Source: Nitratireductor luteus (lineage in GTDB: Bacteria > Pseudomonadota > Alphaproteobacteria > Rhizobiales > Rhizobiaceae). Taken from it: a DNA stretch of 64,000 nt. Positions 1-9,018 of the stretch are shown here, one piece after another. Numbering within the stretch: position 1 is the stretch's first letter; the number at the start of each line of letters is the position of its first letter. Both the position numbers and the translations under genes were made by a program. The DNA is taken from contig NZ_JAOANW010000005.1 in the NCBI RefSeq assembly GCF_026162365.1, positions 248,001 through 312,000 on the forward strand, written 5' to 3'. The notes beneath the pieces are model-generated. The model ran no database searches. It was not told the DNA's origin and worked only from the letters and a program-made list of their open reading frames with translations.

Positions 1-2806
1 GTTCGAGCAGCACGGGCACGTGCACCTGGTCGGATTTGTAGTTGCCCGTCAGCATGTACATCATGATGTTCACCCCCGCGCGCAGGGCGTAGACGCGCTG
101 CAGCGGGTCGGAAGGCACGGTCGGCAGCAGGGGCTGCCCCTGCTCGTCGATGGCCCAGGCGCCGGCCAGATCGTTGCCGGTGATCATGATCGGGCTCACG
201 CCGTCGCCGGTGCGCACCGGCCGGTCCGTGCGGGTGGGGGCGTTGAGCGAAGCCTCGACCCATAGCTGGCTGCCCCGGTAGCGGCCCGGAAACTCCGACA
301 GAATGTAGAAGGCCTTGGTCAGCACATGGTCGTCCGGTACCGGCTCCAGGGGCGGAACGTTGAGGCCCGACAGGATGTCGCGCAGACGCTGGGTCTCCGG
401 GCTTACGGAACCCGTGGAACCGAAGCCTGAAGAATACTGGTCGCGCGTATCGAAAAGCACGGTTCCGCCTTCCTGCATATAGGCGTCGATGCGGGCGATT
501 GCGTCCTCGGTCGGCATGGGCGCATCGGTGGAGATCGGCCAGTAGATCAGCGGATAGAATGACAATTCGTCCGCGGCGATATCGACGGCGGCCGGTTCGC
601 CCGGCTCCAGCGCCGTCTTGTCCGCCAGAAAGCGCGACAGGCCGGTGATGCCGGCGCGGCTGACAGCATCCACCGACGAAACGCCGGTCACCACATAGGC
701 GATGCGCGTTGCGGAGATAGCGGCGATCGCTTCGGCATCTTGCGGCTGCGGGCTTTGAGCGCGCGCGGCGTCGGGTGCCGCGGCCAGGGCCAGACCCATG
801 GTGAAAGCTGCGACGGTGGCTGTTGCCGCACGCCGCCCGCGTCGGCCGGGCATCATGCCGCCCAACCAAAGTACGGCGAGCGTATCCAGCGCGAGCAGCG
901 CAAGGGCGGCAGCCATCAGCGGTCCCTTGAGCGGCCGTGACGTGTCGAAGGCGTAGCGCAGTGTTTGCGTGGCCACCGGCGCCTGCGGGCGGGCAAGACC
1001 CTGCAGCGTGGCATCGGCCGGCAGCAGATTGTGCGCGATCACGCCTTCTTCCGAACCGTATAGCCCTGGCGGGTTTTCAAGGCTGACGCGCGGCGTCTGC
1101 CCGGCAGCCAGCGGCTCGGCCTCCGGGCCCGGCGGCACAAGCGCCCCGCTGGCCGAAATCATGCGGTAAGGCGCGAGCCGCCCCGCATCATCCTCGGTTT
1201 CCGAGGTCAGGCTGCCCTGGTTGCGCGACAATTGCACGATGCGCCGGAGCATTTCGACGAAACTTCCTGAAATGGGCAGGTTCGACCACGTTGCCTCGGG
1301 CGTGACATGGAACAGGATGACCCGTCCATCGCCACGCGCAGCACCGGTAACGAGCGGGGTTCCGTCGGCCAGATTGGCCCATGTGCGCTCGACGATATCC
1401 GGCGAGGGTTCGGCCAGAATCTGCCGGTTGACGGCAACGTCGCGCGGCGGGGTAAGGTCGGAAAACGGTCCGCTGGCGGGAAATTCGGCCACCGGCTGCG
1501 GTTCCGACCAGGAAAGGGCTCCGCCCAGCGAGCGCTCGCCCACGCGCAGCCGTACCGGCAACAGCGTTTCGTCATTGCCGGCGGCCGCCACGCGCGGGCC
1601 GGCGAACCGGATCAGCGTACCGCCGTTTTCCATCCATTCGATCAGGCTTTGACGGGCCGAATCCGGCAAGGTGCCCACGTCGGCCATGATGATTGCCGCC
1701 GGCTTCTGCTCCAGAAGCTCGGGAATAGCCTCCGTCAGCGCCGGGTTGGAAGGTTCGATCAGGTCTGCGAAGGGGGAGAGAGCCCTGCGGATATAGTAGA
1801 GCGGAGAGAGCAGGGGCTGCGCCCTGTCGCCCTCGTTCTGCGACAACAGGCCGATGCGGCGCCGGCGGGCATTCTCGTCCAACACCCGCAGCGCGCCTGC
1901 ATGGTTCTCGCCTTCCAGAGCGACGGTGGCGAAGTCGTTGCGCAGTTCGAATGGCACGCGCATCTCGCCTTCCGCTTCGCGCGCGCCGGGACCGAAGGCG
2001 ATCGTCGTCTCGGCGATGCGCCGCCCCTTCTCGTCGGAGGCGTATGCGATCAACTGCCGGGGCGCGGCGGCATCCGGCCCGCGCACGGCCTTGACGAGGA
2101 AACGTTCCGGCTCGTTGGCGGTGTCGGTCAAGGCGACGGTGGAAAGACCCTGCGGCGCGATCCACAGCAGATCGGAAAGCTGCACTGCCAAAAGCGTTTC
2201 GAACGCCGCCTCGTCCTCATCGCCCGCCAGCCCGTCCGCCAGCACGGCTAGCGTCGCGCCGGGCAGGTTCTCCAGCGCATCGGCCACCCGCGCATAGACC
2301 GAAAGCCGGTCGGTCGGAACCGGCCTCGGCTCGGCCGCGTTCAGCCGCTCCAGCGCCGTATCGGCATTGAACGGGCCGATGTCCTGCGCCGGTTTCTCGG
2401 CGGTCAATGCGAGCACCACTGGCACATCGCTTTCCTTTGCATCGACGATCAGCCTTTCAGCCGTCGCCACCCGGCGTTCCCAATCGGGCGCAGCGTTCCA
2501 GCCGTTGTCCATCACGATGGCCAGCGCCTGGCCCTCGACGGCGATTTTTTCGCGCGGATTGAACACCGGGTCGGCCAGCGCCAGGATGACCAGCGCGGCC
2601 AGCAGCAGGCGCAGCAGCGTCAGCCACCACGGGCTCTTGTGGGGCGTCTCTTCCTTGCGCAGCACCCGCGCCAATATTTTCAGCGGCGGAAACGTCTCCG
2701 TCTGCGGCTTGGGCGGCGTCAGACGCAGCAGCCACCAGATGACGGGCAGGGCAAGGAGACCCCACAGGACCATCGGCGCGCCAAAGGAGAGGGGCAGGAA
2801 ATTCAT
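1..2806 (-). CDS. DUF4159 protein with BatA-like N-terminus (partial)
   Basis: Large membrane-anchored protein running off the left edge, at least 935 codons with no stop in frame. It begins MNFLPLSFGAPMVLWGLLAL, a hydrophobic segment, then a second hydrophobic stretch near residues 65-85 (LLRLLLAALVILALADPV). This two-helix start is the aerotolerance-regulator (BatA) N-terminal module. The part nearest the edge reads AIARIDAYMQEGGTVLFDTR and NIMMYMLTGNYKSDQ, which matches the C-terminal DUF4159 domain. Its ATG overlaps the stop of the DUF58 gene (ATGA), so it is the third gene of a moxR-DUF58-DUF4159 operon. Role inferred: MoxR-associated envelope or stress assembly; the substrate is unknown. 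Confidence 0.88.
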   Translation of the reverse strand, partial: MNFLPLSFGAPMVLWGLLALPVIWWLLRLTPPKPQTETFPPLKILARVLRKEETPHKSPWWLTLLRLLLAALVILALADPVFNPREKIAVEGQALAIVMDNGWNAAPDWERRVATAERLIVDAKESDVPVVLALTAEKPAQDIGPFNADTALERLNAAEPRPVPTDRLSVYARVADALENLPGATLAVLADGLAGDEDEAAFETLLAVQLSDLLWIAPQGLSTVALTDTANEPERFLVKAVRGPDAAAPRQLIAYASDEKGRRIAETTIAFGPGAREAEGEMRVPFELRNDFATVALEGENHAGALRVLDENARRRRIGLLSQNEGDRAQPLLSPLYYIRRALSPFADLIEPSNPALTEAIPELLEQKPAAIIMADVGTLPDSARQSLIEWMENGGTLIRFAGPRVAAAGNDETLLPVRLRVGERSLGGALSWSEPQPVAEFPASGPFSDLTPPRDVAVNRQILAEPSPDIVERTWANLADGTPLVTGAARGDGRVILFHVTPEATWSNLPISGSFVEMLRRIVQLSRNQGSLTSETEDDAGRLAPYRMISASGALVPPGPEAEPLAAGQTPRVSLENPPGLYGSEEGVIAHNLLPADATLQGLARPQAPVATQTLRYAFDTSRPLKGPLMAAALALLALDTLAVLWLGGMMPGRRGRRAATATVAAFTMGLALAAAPDAARAQSPQPQDAEAIAAISATRIAYVVTGVSSVDAVSRAGITGLSRFLADKTALEPGEPAAVDIAADELSFYPLIYWPISTDAPMPTEDAIARIDAYMQEGGTVLFDTRDQYSSGFGSTGSVSPETQRLRDILSGLNVPPLEPVPDDHVLTKAFYILSEFPGRYRGSQLWVEASLNAPTRTDRPVRTGDGVSPIMITGNDLAGAWAIDEQGQPLLPTVPSDPLQRVYALRAGVNIMMYMLTGNYKSDQVHVPVLLE

Positions 2807-3732
2807 CGCCCGACGCCCGTCTGTGCACCCGTCCCAACGCCTGTCTCTGCGGTCATGGCAAGATGAACCGCTATCAGCGCTTCCGATGCCAGCCGGTCGG
2901 TGTGGTTCACCGTATAGCTCCAGCCGAGCTTCTTGCACCAGCGGGAAAGCGTCTCACGGCGGGCGAGGTAGAGCTGGCGGTAATCGTCACCCAGCGTCTC
3001 GGCACGCCCGGCCGTCAGCTTCTCGCCCGTCTCGGGATCGCGGAATTCGGTGCGGCCGGAATAGGGAAAATTCTCTTCCGCCGGGTCGGCTATCTCGATC
3101 AGATGCGCGCGCGCTCCGGTGCGGGCCAGCGTGTCGAGCCAGCGCATGGTTTCGTCGGGCGTATCCAGGAAATCGCCGGCCAGCACCACGTCGGAGAAGC
3201 GGCGCACCGGCGTCAGGTCCGGCTTGTCGCCCTGCTCGGGCGCATGGCCAAGGTGCTGGGCCAGGCGTTCGGCGCCATTGCGCGTGGAGAAGGGGTCAGT
3301 GAGGCCCGGCCAGGCGATGCGTTCGCCGCTGCGCGACAGGAGCTCGGCCAGTGCGAAGATCAGCACGAGCGCACGCGATTCCTTGGAAACGTCCGCGTGG
3401 GCGGACTTGTAGAGCATCGATGCGGATTTATCGGCCCACAGCCAGACGGTGTGCGCTGCTTCCCATTCCCGGTCGCGCACATAAAGATGTTCGTCGCGGG
3501 CCGAGCGCCGCCAGTCGATCCGAGCGACGGCTTCGCCTTCGACATAGGGGCGGAACTGCCAGAAATTTTCCCCGATGCCGCGCTGGCGTCGGCCGTGCCA
3601 GCCGGCGATCACGTTGTTGGCGACCCGGCGAGCCTCCACCAGCAGGTCCGGGACGAGCGCAGCCCGCGCCCTTGCGCGCGCCACCACATCCGGGGTGGCT
3701 GCAGGGGAGGTGGCTTCGCCCAGCCTGGCCAT
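2803..3732 (-). CDS. DUF58 domain-containing protein
   Basis: A 309-residue cytosolic protein of the DUF58 family, the usual partner of MoxR ATPases. The family core is visible as FRPYVEGEAVARIDWRRSAR, followed by a degenerate vWA-like region (VWLWADKSASM). The start at 3732 is preferred over an upstream ATG at 3783 because GAAGAGA lies just before it and it leaves 22 bp after moxR, whereas the longer form would overlap moxR. Its stop overlaps the start of the DUF4159 gene. In characterised systems such proteins are thought to be conformational clients of MoxR; the function here is inferred from that pairing. Confidence 0.9.
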   Translation of the reverse strand: MARLGEATSPAATPDVVARARARAALVPDLLVEARRVANNVIAGWHGRRQRGIGENFWQFRPYVEGEAVARIDWRRSARDEHLYVRDREWEAAHTVWLWADKSASMLYKSAHADVSKESRALVLIFALAELLSRSGERIAWPGLTDPFSTRNGAERLAQHLGHAPEQGDKPDLTPVRRFSDVVLAGDFLDTPDETMRWLDTLARTGARAHLIEIADPAEENFPYSGRTEFRDPETGEKLTAGRAETLGDDYRQLYLARRETLSRWCKKLGWSYTVNHTDRLASEALIAVHLAMTAETGVGTGAQTGVGR

Positions 3733-3754
3733 CAGCGTCTCTTCGGGCCGGCCA

Positions 3755-4777
3755 TCAGCCGAGCGCCTTGACGAGCCGCGCAATCACATCGCGCACGCTC
3801 ATGCCCTCGGCGCGGGCGGCGAAGGTGAGCGCCATGCGGTGCTGGAGCACGGGTTCGGCAAGTGCGCGCACGTCGTCGACGGAAGGCGCCAGCCGCCCGT
3901 CGTAAAGCGCGCGGGCGCGGGCGCACAGGGTCAGTGCCTGGCTTGCGCGCGGGCCGGGGCCCCAGGCGACATGGCGGTCGGTTTCAGGGTGGCCGAGGCC
4001 TGGACGGGCGAGGCGCACGAGGGCCAGAATCGCCTCCACCACGCTGTCGGGCACCGGCATCCGGCGGATCAGAAGCTGAATCTGCTTAAGCCGCTCGGGC
4101 GTCAGCACGTTTTCCGGCCTGGCCTCGTTGATGCCGGTGGTTTCCAAAAGGATGCGCCGCTCCGCGTCGATCTCGGGATAAAGTATGTCCACCTGCATCA
4201 GGAACCGGTCCAGCTGGGCTTCGGGCAGGGGATATGTCCCTTCCTGCTCCAGCGGGTTCTGGGTGGCCAGCACATGGAACGGGCTCGGCAGGTCGTGGCG
4301 GTGGCCGGCCACCGTCACGTGATATTCCTGCATCGATTGAAGAAGCGCGGACTGGGTGCGCGGGCTCGCGCGGTTGATCTCGTCGGCCATCAGAAGCTGC
4401 GCGAAGACCGGGCCGGGCAGGAAACGGAAGCCGCGCTTTCCCTCGCTGTCCTGCTCCATCACCTCGGAGCCCAGAATGTCCGATGGCATCAGGTCGGGCG
4501 TGAACTGGATGCGGCGGGCGTCGAGCCCCAGCACCACGCCCAGCGTTTCCACCAGCTTGGTCTTGGCCAGCCCCGGCACACCCACCAGCAGTGCATGACC
4601 GCCGGCGAGGATCGCCACCATGGTGCGCTCGACCACAGCCTCCTGACCGAAAATGACGCGCCCCACGCCGTCGCGCACCTTGGCAATGTCCCCAAGGGCA
4701 GCCTCGGCTTCCGCCACCAGTTTTTTCTCGTCGACCTTGCCGGCTGCCGTATCCTGATCCCGGGCTATGATGCTCAT
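3755..4777 (-). CDS. MoxR family AAA+ ATPase
   Basis: A 340-residue AAA+ ATPase. Walker A is GVPGLAKT and Walker B is LMADEINR, followed by the family-typical SPRTQSALLQSMQE and the sensor region LATQNPLEQEGTYPLPEAQLDRF. The C-terminal lid domain is complete. MoxR proteins act as chaperone-like ATPases that mature partner complexes. The first gene of the operon with DUF58 and DUF4159, it diverges from the DUF1285 gene across a 138-bp gap that should hold both promoters. The family is sure; the specific client is not. Confidence 0.95.
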   Translation of the reverse strand: MSIIARDQDTAAGKVDEKKLVAEAEAALGDIAKVRDGVGRVIFGQEAVVERTMVAILAGGHALLVGVPGLAKTKLVETLGVVLGLDARRIQFTPDLMPSDILGSEVMEQDSEGKRGFRFLPGPVFAQLLMADEINRASPRTQSALLQSMQEYHVTVAGHRHDLPSPFHVLATQNPLEQEGTYPLPEAQLDRFLMQVDILYPEIDAERRILLETTGINEARPENVLTPERLKQIQLLIRRMPVPDSVVEAILALVRLARPGLGHPETDRHVAWGPGPRASQALTLCARARALYDGRLAPSVDDVRALAEPVLQHRMALTFAARAEGMSVRDVIARLVKALG

Positions 4778-4915
4778 GCGCTGTCGTCCCTCGTTTGTGC
4801 CAATCTCATTGGCCCACGACGCCTTGCGACCGGAAACGCGAAAATCGCGGCGGCGCTCTGCTAGAAGCTTAAATCACTCCGTGAGGCTGACAAGCCGATT
4901 GAGAGTGACTATTTC

Positions 4916-5569
4916 GTGACCATGCACAGGCAAAGCGACAAGAATGTGAGCAACGATCCGAGACTTTCCAAGATGCAGGATGCCAGCGGGCTGGAGGCTC
5001 TGATCGCGCGCGCGGCGCGCTCGGGTCGGGGCGCACCGCCCGTAGAGCGCTGGGATCCGCCCTTTTGCGGCGACCTGGATATGGAAATCAAAAGCGACGG
5101 CACCTGGTTCTATCTGGGCACGCCGATCGGCCGTATGCCGCTGGTGCAGCTTTTCTCCTCGGTCCTGCGCAAGGACGAGGACGGCAAGACCTATCTCGTA
5201 ACACCGGTGGAAAAGGTCGGTATCCGCGTCGAAGACGCGCATTTCGTAGCCGTCGAGATGGCGGTTTCCGGGGCTGGCGCGAATCAATCCCTCACATTCC
5301 GTACCAATGTGGGCGACGTGGTGGAGGCCGGACCCGAACACCGGCTGCGTTTCGTGGAGGAAGAGGCGACGGGCGGCGTGAAACCATATCTGGCCGTTCG
5401 CGGGCGGCTGGAGGCGCTGGTGGCCCGGCCGGTCATGTATGAGATGATCGACATCGGCGAGGAGATCGATGTCGACGGCGTCGCCATGTTCGCGGTGCGC
5501 TCGCAAGGCACTGTTTTTCCCATAATGCCGGTTTCCCGGCTGAACAGGCTGGCCGGCCAGGATGACTGA
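4916..5569 (+). CDS. DUF1285 domain-containing protein
   Basis: A 217-residue alphaproteobacterial DUF1285 protein of unknown function, with no signal peptide or membrane segment. Conserved features include VERWDPPFCGDLDMEI, GTWFYLGTPIGR and LVTPVEKVGIRVEDAHFVAV. Translation may start at GTG 4916 or ATG 4922, and neither has a strong ribosome-binding site. The end overlaps the Nudix gene by 8 bp, so the two are translationally coupled, with cca following. This three-gene order is common in rhizobia, to my knowledge, and suggests a shared transcript, although the link in function is not obvious. Confidence 0.9.
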   Translation: MTMHRQSDKNVSNDPRLSKMQDASGLEALIARAARSGRGAPPVERWDPPFCGDLDMEIKSDGTWFYLGTPIGRMPLVQLFSSVLRKDEDGKTYLVTPVEKVGIRVEDAHFVAVEMAVSGAGANQSLTFRTNVGDVVEAGPEHRLRFVEEEATGGVKPYLAVRGRLEALVARPVMYEMIDIGEEIDVDGVAMFAVRSQGTVFPIMPVSRLNRLAGQDD

Positions 5570-6203
5570 CGCGCTGATCCATCCTCCGTTTTCGGCACAG
5601 GAATTCCGCCGGCGCGCGGCCGCGCAGGATCCCGACGTGGACGGCGACGACTATGGCGACCACCGCCTCAACCCCGATCTGAAGCATATGATCGTGCGCG
5701 ACGGGCTGCACGATGCGGCGGTGCTTGTCCCCGTGGTCGATCACGGCGACGAGGCAACGCTCATCCTGACCCAGCGCGCCGAGAAGCTGCGTGCCCATTC
5801 CGGGCAGATCGCGCTGCCAGGCGGGCGGATAGACCCCACCGACGTCTCGCCCGAACACGCGGCGCTGCGCGAGGCGGAGGAGGAGATCGGCCTTGAGCCG
5901 GAGCGCATCGACGTGGTGGGCCGTATGCCGGACTATGTCACGGGAAGCGGCTACCGCATCCGGCCGGTGCTCTCCGTCGTGAGGCCCGGATTCTCGTTGA
6001 AGCTCAATCCCGACGAGGTGGATGCGGCCTTCGAGGTGCCCTTGTCCTTCCTGATGGACCCGGGCAATCACCGCCGGGAAAGCCGCCTGTGGCAAAGCCG
6101 TGAACGGTTTTATTATACAATGCCTTACGGTGATCGCTTCATATGGGGTGTTACCGCCGGCATCCTGCGCACGCTGTATGAAAGGCTCTATGCCGATGAG
6201 TGA
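5562..6203 (+). CDS. Nudix hydrolase, CoA pyrophosphatase type
   Basis: A 213-residue Nudix hydrolase of the NudL/CoA diphosphatase group. The Nudix box is present around residues 86-108, with the elements PGGRIDPTD, ALREAEEEIGL and the REAEEE metal-binding helix. Upstream it carries LRAHSGQIALPGG, the group's UPF0035-type signature, in which the Q and G residues mark CoA or acyl-CoA diphosphates as likely substrates. The product would be phosphopantetheine plus adenosine 3',5'-bisphosphate. It overlaps the gene before it and the cca gene after it. The substrate assignment is from family knowledge, not from the sequence alone. Confidence 0.9.
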   Translation: MTDALIHPPFSAQEFRRRAAAQDPDVDGDDYGDHRLNPDLKHMIVRDGLHDAAVLVPVVDHGDEATLILTQRAEKLRAHSGQIALPGGRIDPTDVSPEHAALREAEEEIGLEPERIDVVGRMPDYVTGSGYRIRPVLSVVRPGFSLKLNPDEVDAAFEVPLSFLMDPGNHRRESRLWQSRERFYYTMPYGDRFIWGVTAGILRTLYERLYADE

Positions 6204-7458
6204 GGAAACCATTGCCGGACGCGCTCCCTGGCTCGCCGAGCCGGGTCTGCAGGCGCTGCTCGCCGCGCTTGCTCAGGGCGGGCAGGAGGCGCGGATTGCC
6301 GGCGGCGCGGTGCGCAACGCGCTGATGGGGCAGGGCGTAACCGATGTCGATATCGCCACCACCACGCCTCCCGATGAGACCATCACGCGGGCGAGGGCCG
6401 CCGGCTTCAAGGCAATTCCGACAGGCTATGAGCACGGCACGATCACCGTCGTGGCCAGCGGAAAACCCTACGAGGTCACCACGCTGCGCGACGATGTGGA
6501 AACCTTCGGCCGGCATGCGCGCGTCGTCTTCGGTACCGACTGGAAGCGCGATGCGGAGCGGCGCGACTTCACCATCAATGCGCTTTATGCCGAGGCTGAC
6601 GGGCGCGTGGTCGATCTCGTCGGCGGACTGGACGACATCGCCGCCCGGAGGCTCCGCTTCATCGGCGAGGCCGAGCAGCGCATCCGCGAGGACTATCTGC
6701 GCATCCTCCGCTTCTTCCGCTTCTTCGCCTGGTATGGCGATGGCAGACCCGATGCGGAGGGGCTGAAGGCAGCGACCAGGCTGCGGGCCGGGCTGGCCGA
6801 GCTTTCGGCGGAGCGCGTGTGGAGCGAATTGAAGAAGCTCCTGTCCGCGCCCGATCCTTCCCGCGCCCTCTTGTGGATGCGGCAAACGGGCGTACTGACG
6901 GCCGTTCTTCCCGAAAGCGAGAAATGGGGCATCGACGGCATACATCCGCTGGCCGAGACGGAAAGGGCGCTGGGCTGGCCGGTCGATCCCATGCTTCGGC
7001 TGATGGCGATGGTCCCGCCGGACGCCGCGCGCCTCGAAGCGATGGCTTCCAGGCTGCGCATGTCCAAGGCCGAAGCCGCGATTCTCGTCGCCTGGGCGCG
7101 GTCGCCCACGCCCGACCCGCAGATGAAGCGCGGCGACTTCGAAAAGCTGCTCTACGGTTCAGACGCGCGGGGTCTTGAGACACGCTTGCGGCTGGCGCTG
7201 ACAGGTGCGCGCGCCAGAGCGGCAGAAGATGGCGAGGCACTGATGGCCGCTGCCGGCTGCCGGCGCCTGCTCGATATTCTGAAAGACTGGGAAAAGCCCG
7301 CCTTTCCGGTCGGCGGCGAAGACCTGATTGCCCGCGGCATCAAGCCCGGCAGGGAAATGGGGGAAATGCTGTCAGCGCTTGAGAACCGCTGGATCGAGAG
7401 CGGGTTCCAGCTGTCGCGGGAGGAGTTGCTCGAGCAAGCGGCTAGTCCTGATGACTGA
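6190..7458 (+). CDS. cca: CCA tRNA nucleotidyltransferase
   Basis: About 422 residues, class II poly(A) polymerase/CCA-adding fold. The head domain shows RIAGGAVRNALMG and the paired acidic residues of TDVDIATT, then GTDWKRDAERRDFTINALY and the RIREDYLRILRFFRF helix that binds RNA. It builds or repairs the 3' CCA end of tRNA. Start 6190 (ATG) follows AAAGG closely; ATG 6196 is an equally possible start and overlaps the Nudix stop. A much longer open frame beginning at 6100 is rejected because it would run deep into the Nudix gene. Confidence 0.94.
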   Translation: MPMSEETIAGRAPWLAEPGLQALLAALAQGGQEARIAGGAVRNALMGQGVTDVDIATTTPPDETITRARAAGFKAIPTGYEHGTITVVASGKPYEVTTLRDDVETFGRHARVVFGTDWKRDAERRDFTINALYAEADGRVVDLVGGLDDIAARRLRFIGEAEQRIREDYLRILRFFRFFAWYGDGRPDAEGLKAATRLRAGLAELSAERVWSELKKLLSAPDPSRALLWMRQTGVLTAVLPESEKWGIDGIHPLAETERALGWPVDPMLRLMAMVPPDAARLEAMASRLRMSKAEAAILVAWARSPTPDPQMKRGDFEKLLYGSDARGLETRLRLALTGARARAAEDGEALMAAAGCRRLLDILKDWEKPAFPVGGEDLIARGIKPGREMGEMLSALENRWIESGFQLSREELLEQAASPDD

Positions 7459-7507
7459 CCGACAGCGAGCGCAAGCGGTCATTCATCAGGATCGTTGATA
7501 TTGCCTG

Positions 7508-7693
7508 TCAGGCAGCGTTTTTCGCCCGATCGATGCGCGAGCGAATGGCTTCGATCATGCTTTCGCGGATGATGGTCTCGCCATGCGCCTCGCGCATGTG
7601 CTCGACCGCCCGGCGAATGACTTCGGCTTCTTCCTCGTGGCGCGTGTGCCAATCGCAGCCGGGCACAAGCGTTCCGCAATGAAATTCCTTCAT
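7508..7693 (-). CDS. DUF1059 small protein
   Basis: A 61-residue soluble protein, MKEFHCGTLVPGCDW followed by HMREAHGETI. This matches the small DUF1059 family, in which paired Cys and His residues (C6, C13, H16 and later H residues) are conserved and may bind metal. A perfect AAGGAGGA ribosome-binding site lies before the ATG, so it should be well translated. It stands alone on the minus strand between cca and a LysR gene. The function is unknown. Confidence 0.88.
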   Translation of the reverse strand: MKEFHCGTLVPGCDWHTRHEEEAEVIRRAVEHMREAHGETIIRESMIEAIRSRIDRAKNAA

Positions 7694-7842
7694 GGTTCGG
7701 TCCTCCTTGTTGGTGGTTGCCCGTTGGCCCCATACCTCCACTATAGCATTTAATGTGGCTTCGCGTTGACATGAGACAAGGCAATCCGTCCGATTCTTTT
7801 GAGTCTCTGATGCCCTCAGCGACGGGTTCATCGGCTGGGCTC

Positions 7843-8733
7843 TTACGTTTGAACCGTTCTTGAAATCTCGTCGCGCAGCCAGTCCTTGAAATCCTTCACC
7901 TTTTTGCGTTCCGTCCGCTCTTTTGACGTGATGAGCCAATAAGCGAGGCCGGTTGGCTGCCGTTCCTTGAATGGGCATACCAGGAGGCCCGCTGCCAGCG
8001 CGTCGTGGGCCAGCGTTTGCCAGGCCAGCAGAACACCCTGGCCGGCGATGGCCGCATCCAGCGCCAGCGCGGCGTCGGTGAAGGTGTAGCCGCCGCCCAG
8101 CGCCTCCTCCGTCAGGCCGTGCAGCTTCAGCCAGATATCCCAGCTGATATTCGCGTTGGCATCGCGGACAATCGGCACATGGCGAAGGTCTTCGGGTGTC
8201 TTCAGGTGCTGTGCAAGCGCCGGTGTGCATACCGGAAAGACTTCCTGTGGCAGCAAATGCTCGGCCTTCACCCCCGGCCAGTCTCCCTCGCCGACGCGGA
8301 TGGCCATGTCGATGTCGGAAGCGTCCGGGTCGACCAGCGCCACCGAGGCGTCGAGGCGCACGCGCATGCGGGGGTGGAGCCGCGAATAGCCGGCAAGGCG
8401 GGGCACCAGCCATTTGGCGGCGAAGACGGGGGCAACTGAGATGGTCAGGACATCGTCGCTCTCGCGTTGCGCCAGCGCCACGGCCTCATCAAGACGCGCA
8501 AAACCCTCGTTGAGCCGGCCCGCGATCTGCCGTCCGAAGGCTGTTGGAGCAAGCCCGCGCGCGCTGCGGTCGAAGACCTTGCGGCCCATCTGCTTCTCGC
8601 AGCGAATGACGTGCTGGCTCACTGCGCCGACCGTCACGCCCAGCTCTTCGGCGGCTGCGGCCAGCGAGCCCAGGCGCAGGACCGATTCGACGGCTTTCAG
8701 GGCGTTCAGATGGATGCGGTTCAAGTTCTTCAT
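7843..8733 (-). CDS. LysR-family regulator, GcvA-like
   Basis: A 296-residue LysR-type regulator. The N-terminal winged helix-turn-helix covers residues 1-62 (LNALKAVESVLRLGSLAAAAEELGVTVGAVSQHVIRCEK), and the rest is the two-lobe effector domain. The RIHLNALKAVESV start and the DIDMAIRVGEGDWPG segment are typical of the GcvA subgroup. It diverges from a small DUF1127-like ORF starting at 8825 across a 91-bp gap that could carry its operator. The effector is unknown. Another regulator of the same family lies at 47831. Confidence 0.92.
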   Translation of the reverse strand: MKNLNRIHLNALKAVESVLRLGSLAAAAEELGVTVGAVSQHVIRCEKQMGRKVFDRSARGLAPTAFGRQIAGRLNEGFARLDEAVALAQRESDDVLTISVAPVFAAKWLVPRLAGYSRLHPRMRVRLDASVALVDPDASDIDMAIRVGEGDWPGVKAEHLLPQEVFPVCTPALAQHLKTPEDLRHVPIVRDANANISWDIWLKLHGLTEEALGGGYTFTDAALALDAAIAGQGVLLAWQTLAHDALAAGLLVCPFKERQPTGLAYWLITSKERTERKKVKDFKDWLRDEISRTVQT

Positions 8734-8824
8734 GCAGTTTTTCTATATGATCCTGCATGTAAACTCCATTGATATCCCCGCCTGCAAGGCAAATTATGAC
8801 CTGATTCTTGCTGGAGATGGAGAT

Positions 8825-9016
8825 ATGTTCAAGTTTTTATCGATACTTTCCCGGCGCGAATTCATTCCTCGGACGCAGCCGCAGGACGACGGGGAAGCAT
8901 GGCGCCGCGATCCGCTGGCACACCCTGTGCTTCAAGCGATGAGCCAGCGCGAGCTTGCGGATTTACCGCTTGGGGCAGGTTTCATTCGCGCGGCGGACCA
9001 GCCGCCGCGACGCTGA
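8825..9016 (+). CDS. DUF1127-like small protein
   Basis: A predicted 63-residue protein beginning MFKFLSILSRREF. Its C-terminal half reads AHPVLQAMSQRELADLPLGAG, which resembles the DUF1127 pattern of a short helix followed by S-x-R-E-L-x-D-L/I-G. GGAG sits 8 nt before the ATG. It diverges from the LysR gene and ends 2 bp before the converging ABC exporter gene. DUF1127 proteins in alphaproteobacteria are small Arg-rich regulators, some involved in RNA turnover. The match is weak, so treat the function as open. Confidence 0.55.
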   Translation: MFKFLSILSRREFIPRTQPQDDGEAWRRDPLAHPVLQAMSQRELADLPLGAGFIRAADQPPRR

Positions 9017-9018
9017 AT

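Noticed and set aside
3575-4864. A 429-codon open frame on the plus strand
   Set aside because: Antisense to moxR and DUF58; no recognisable motif.
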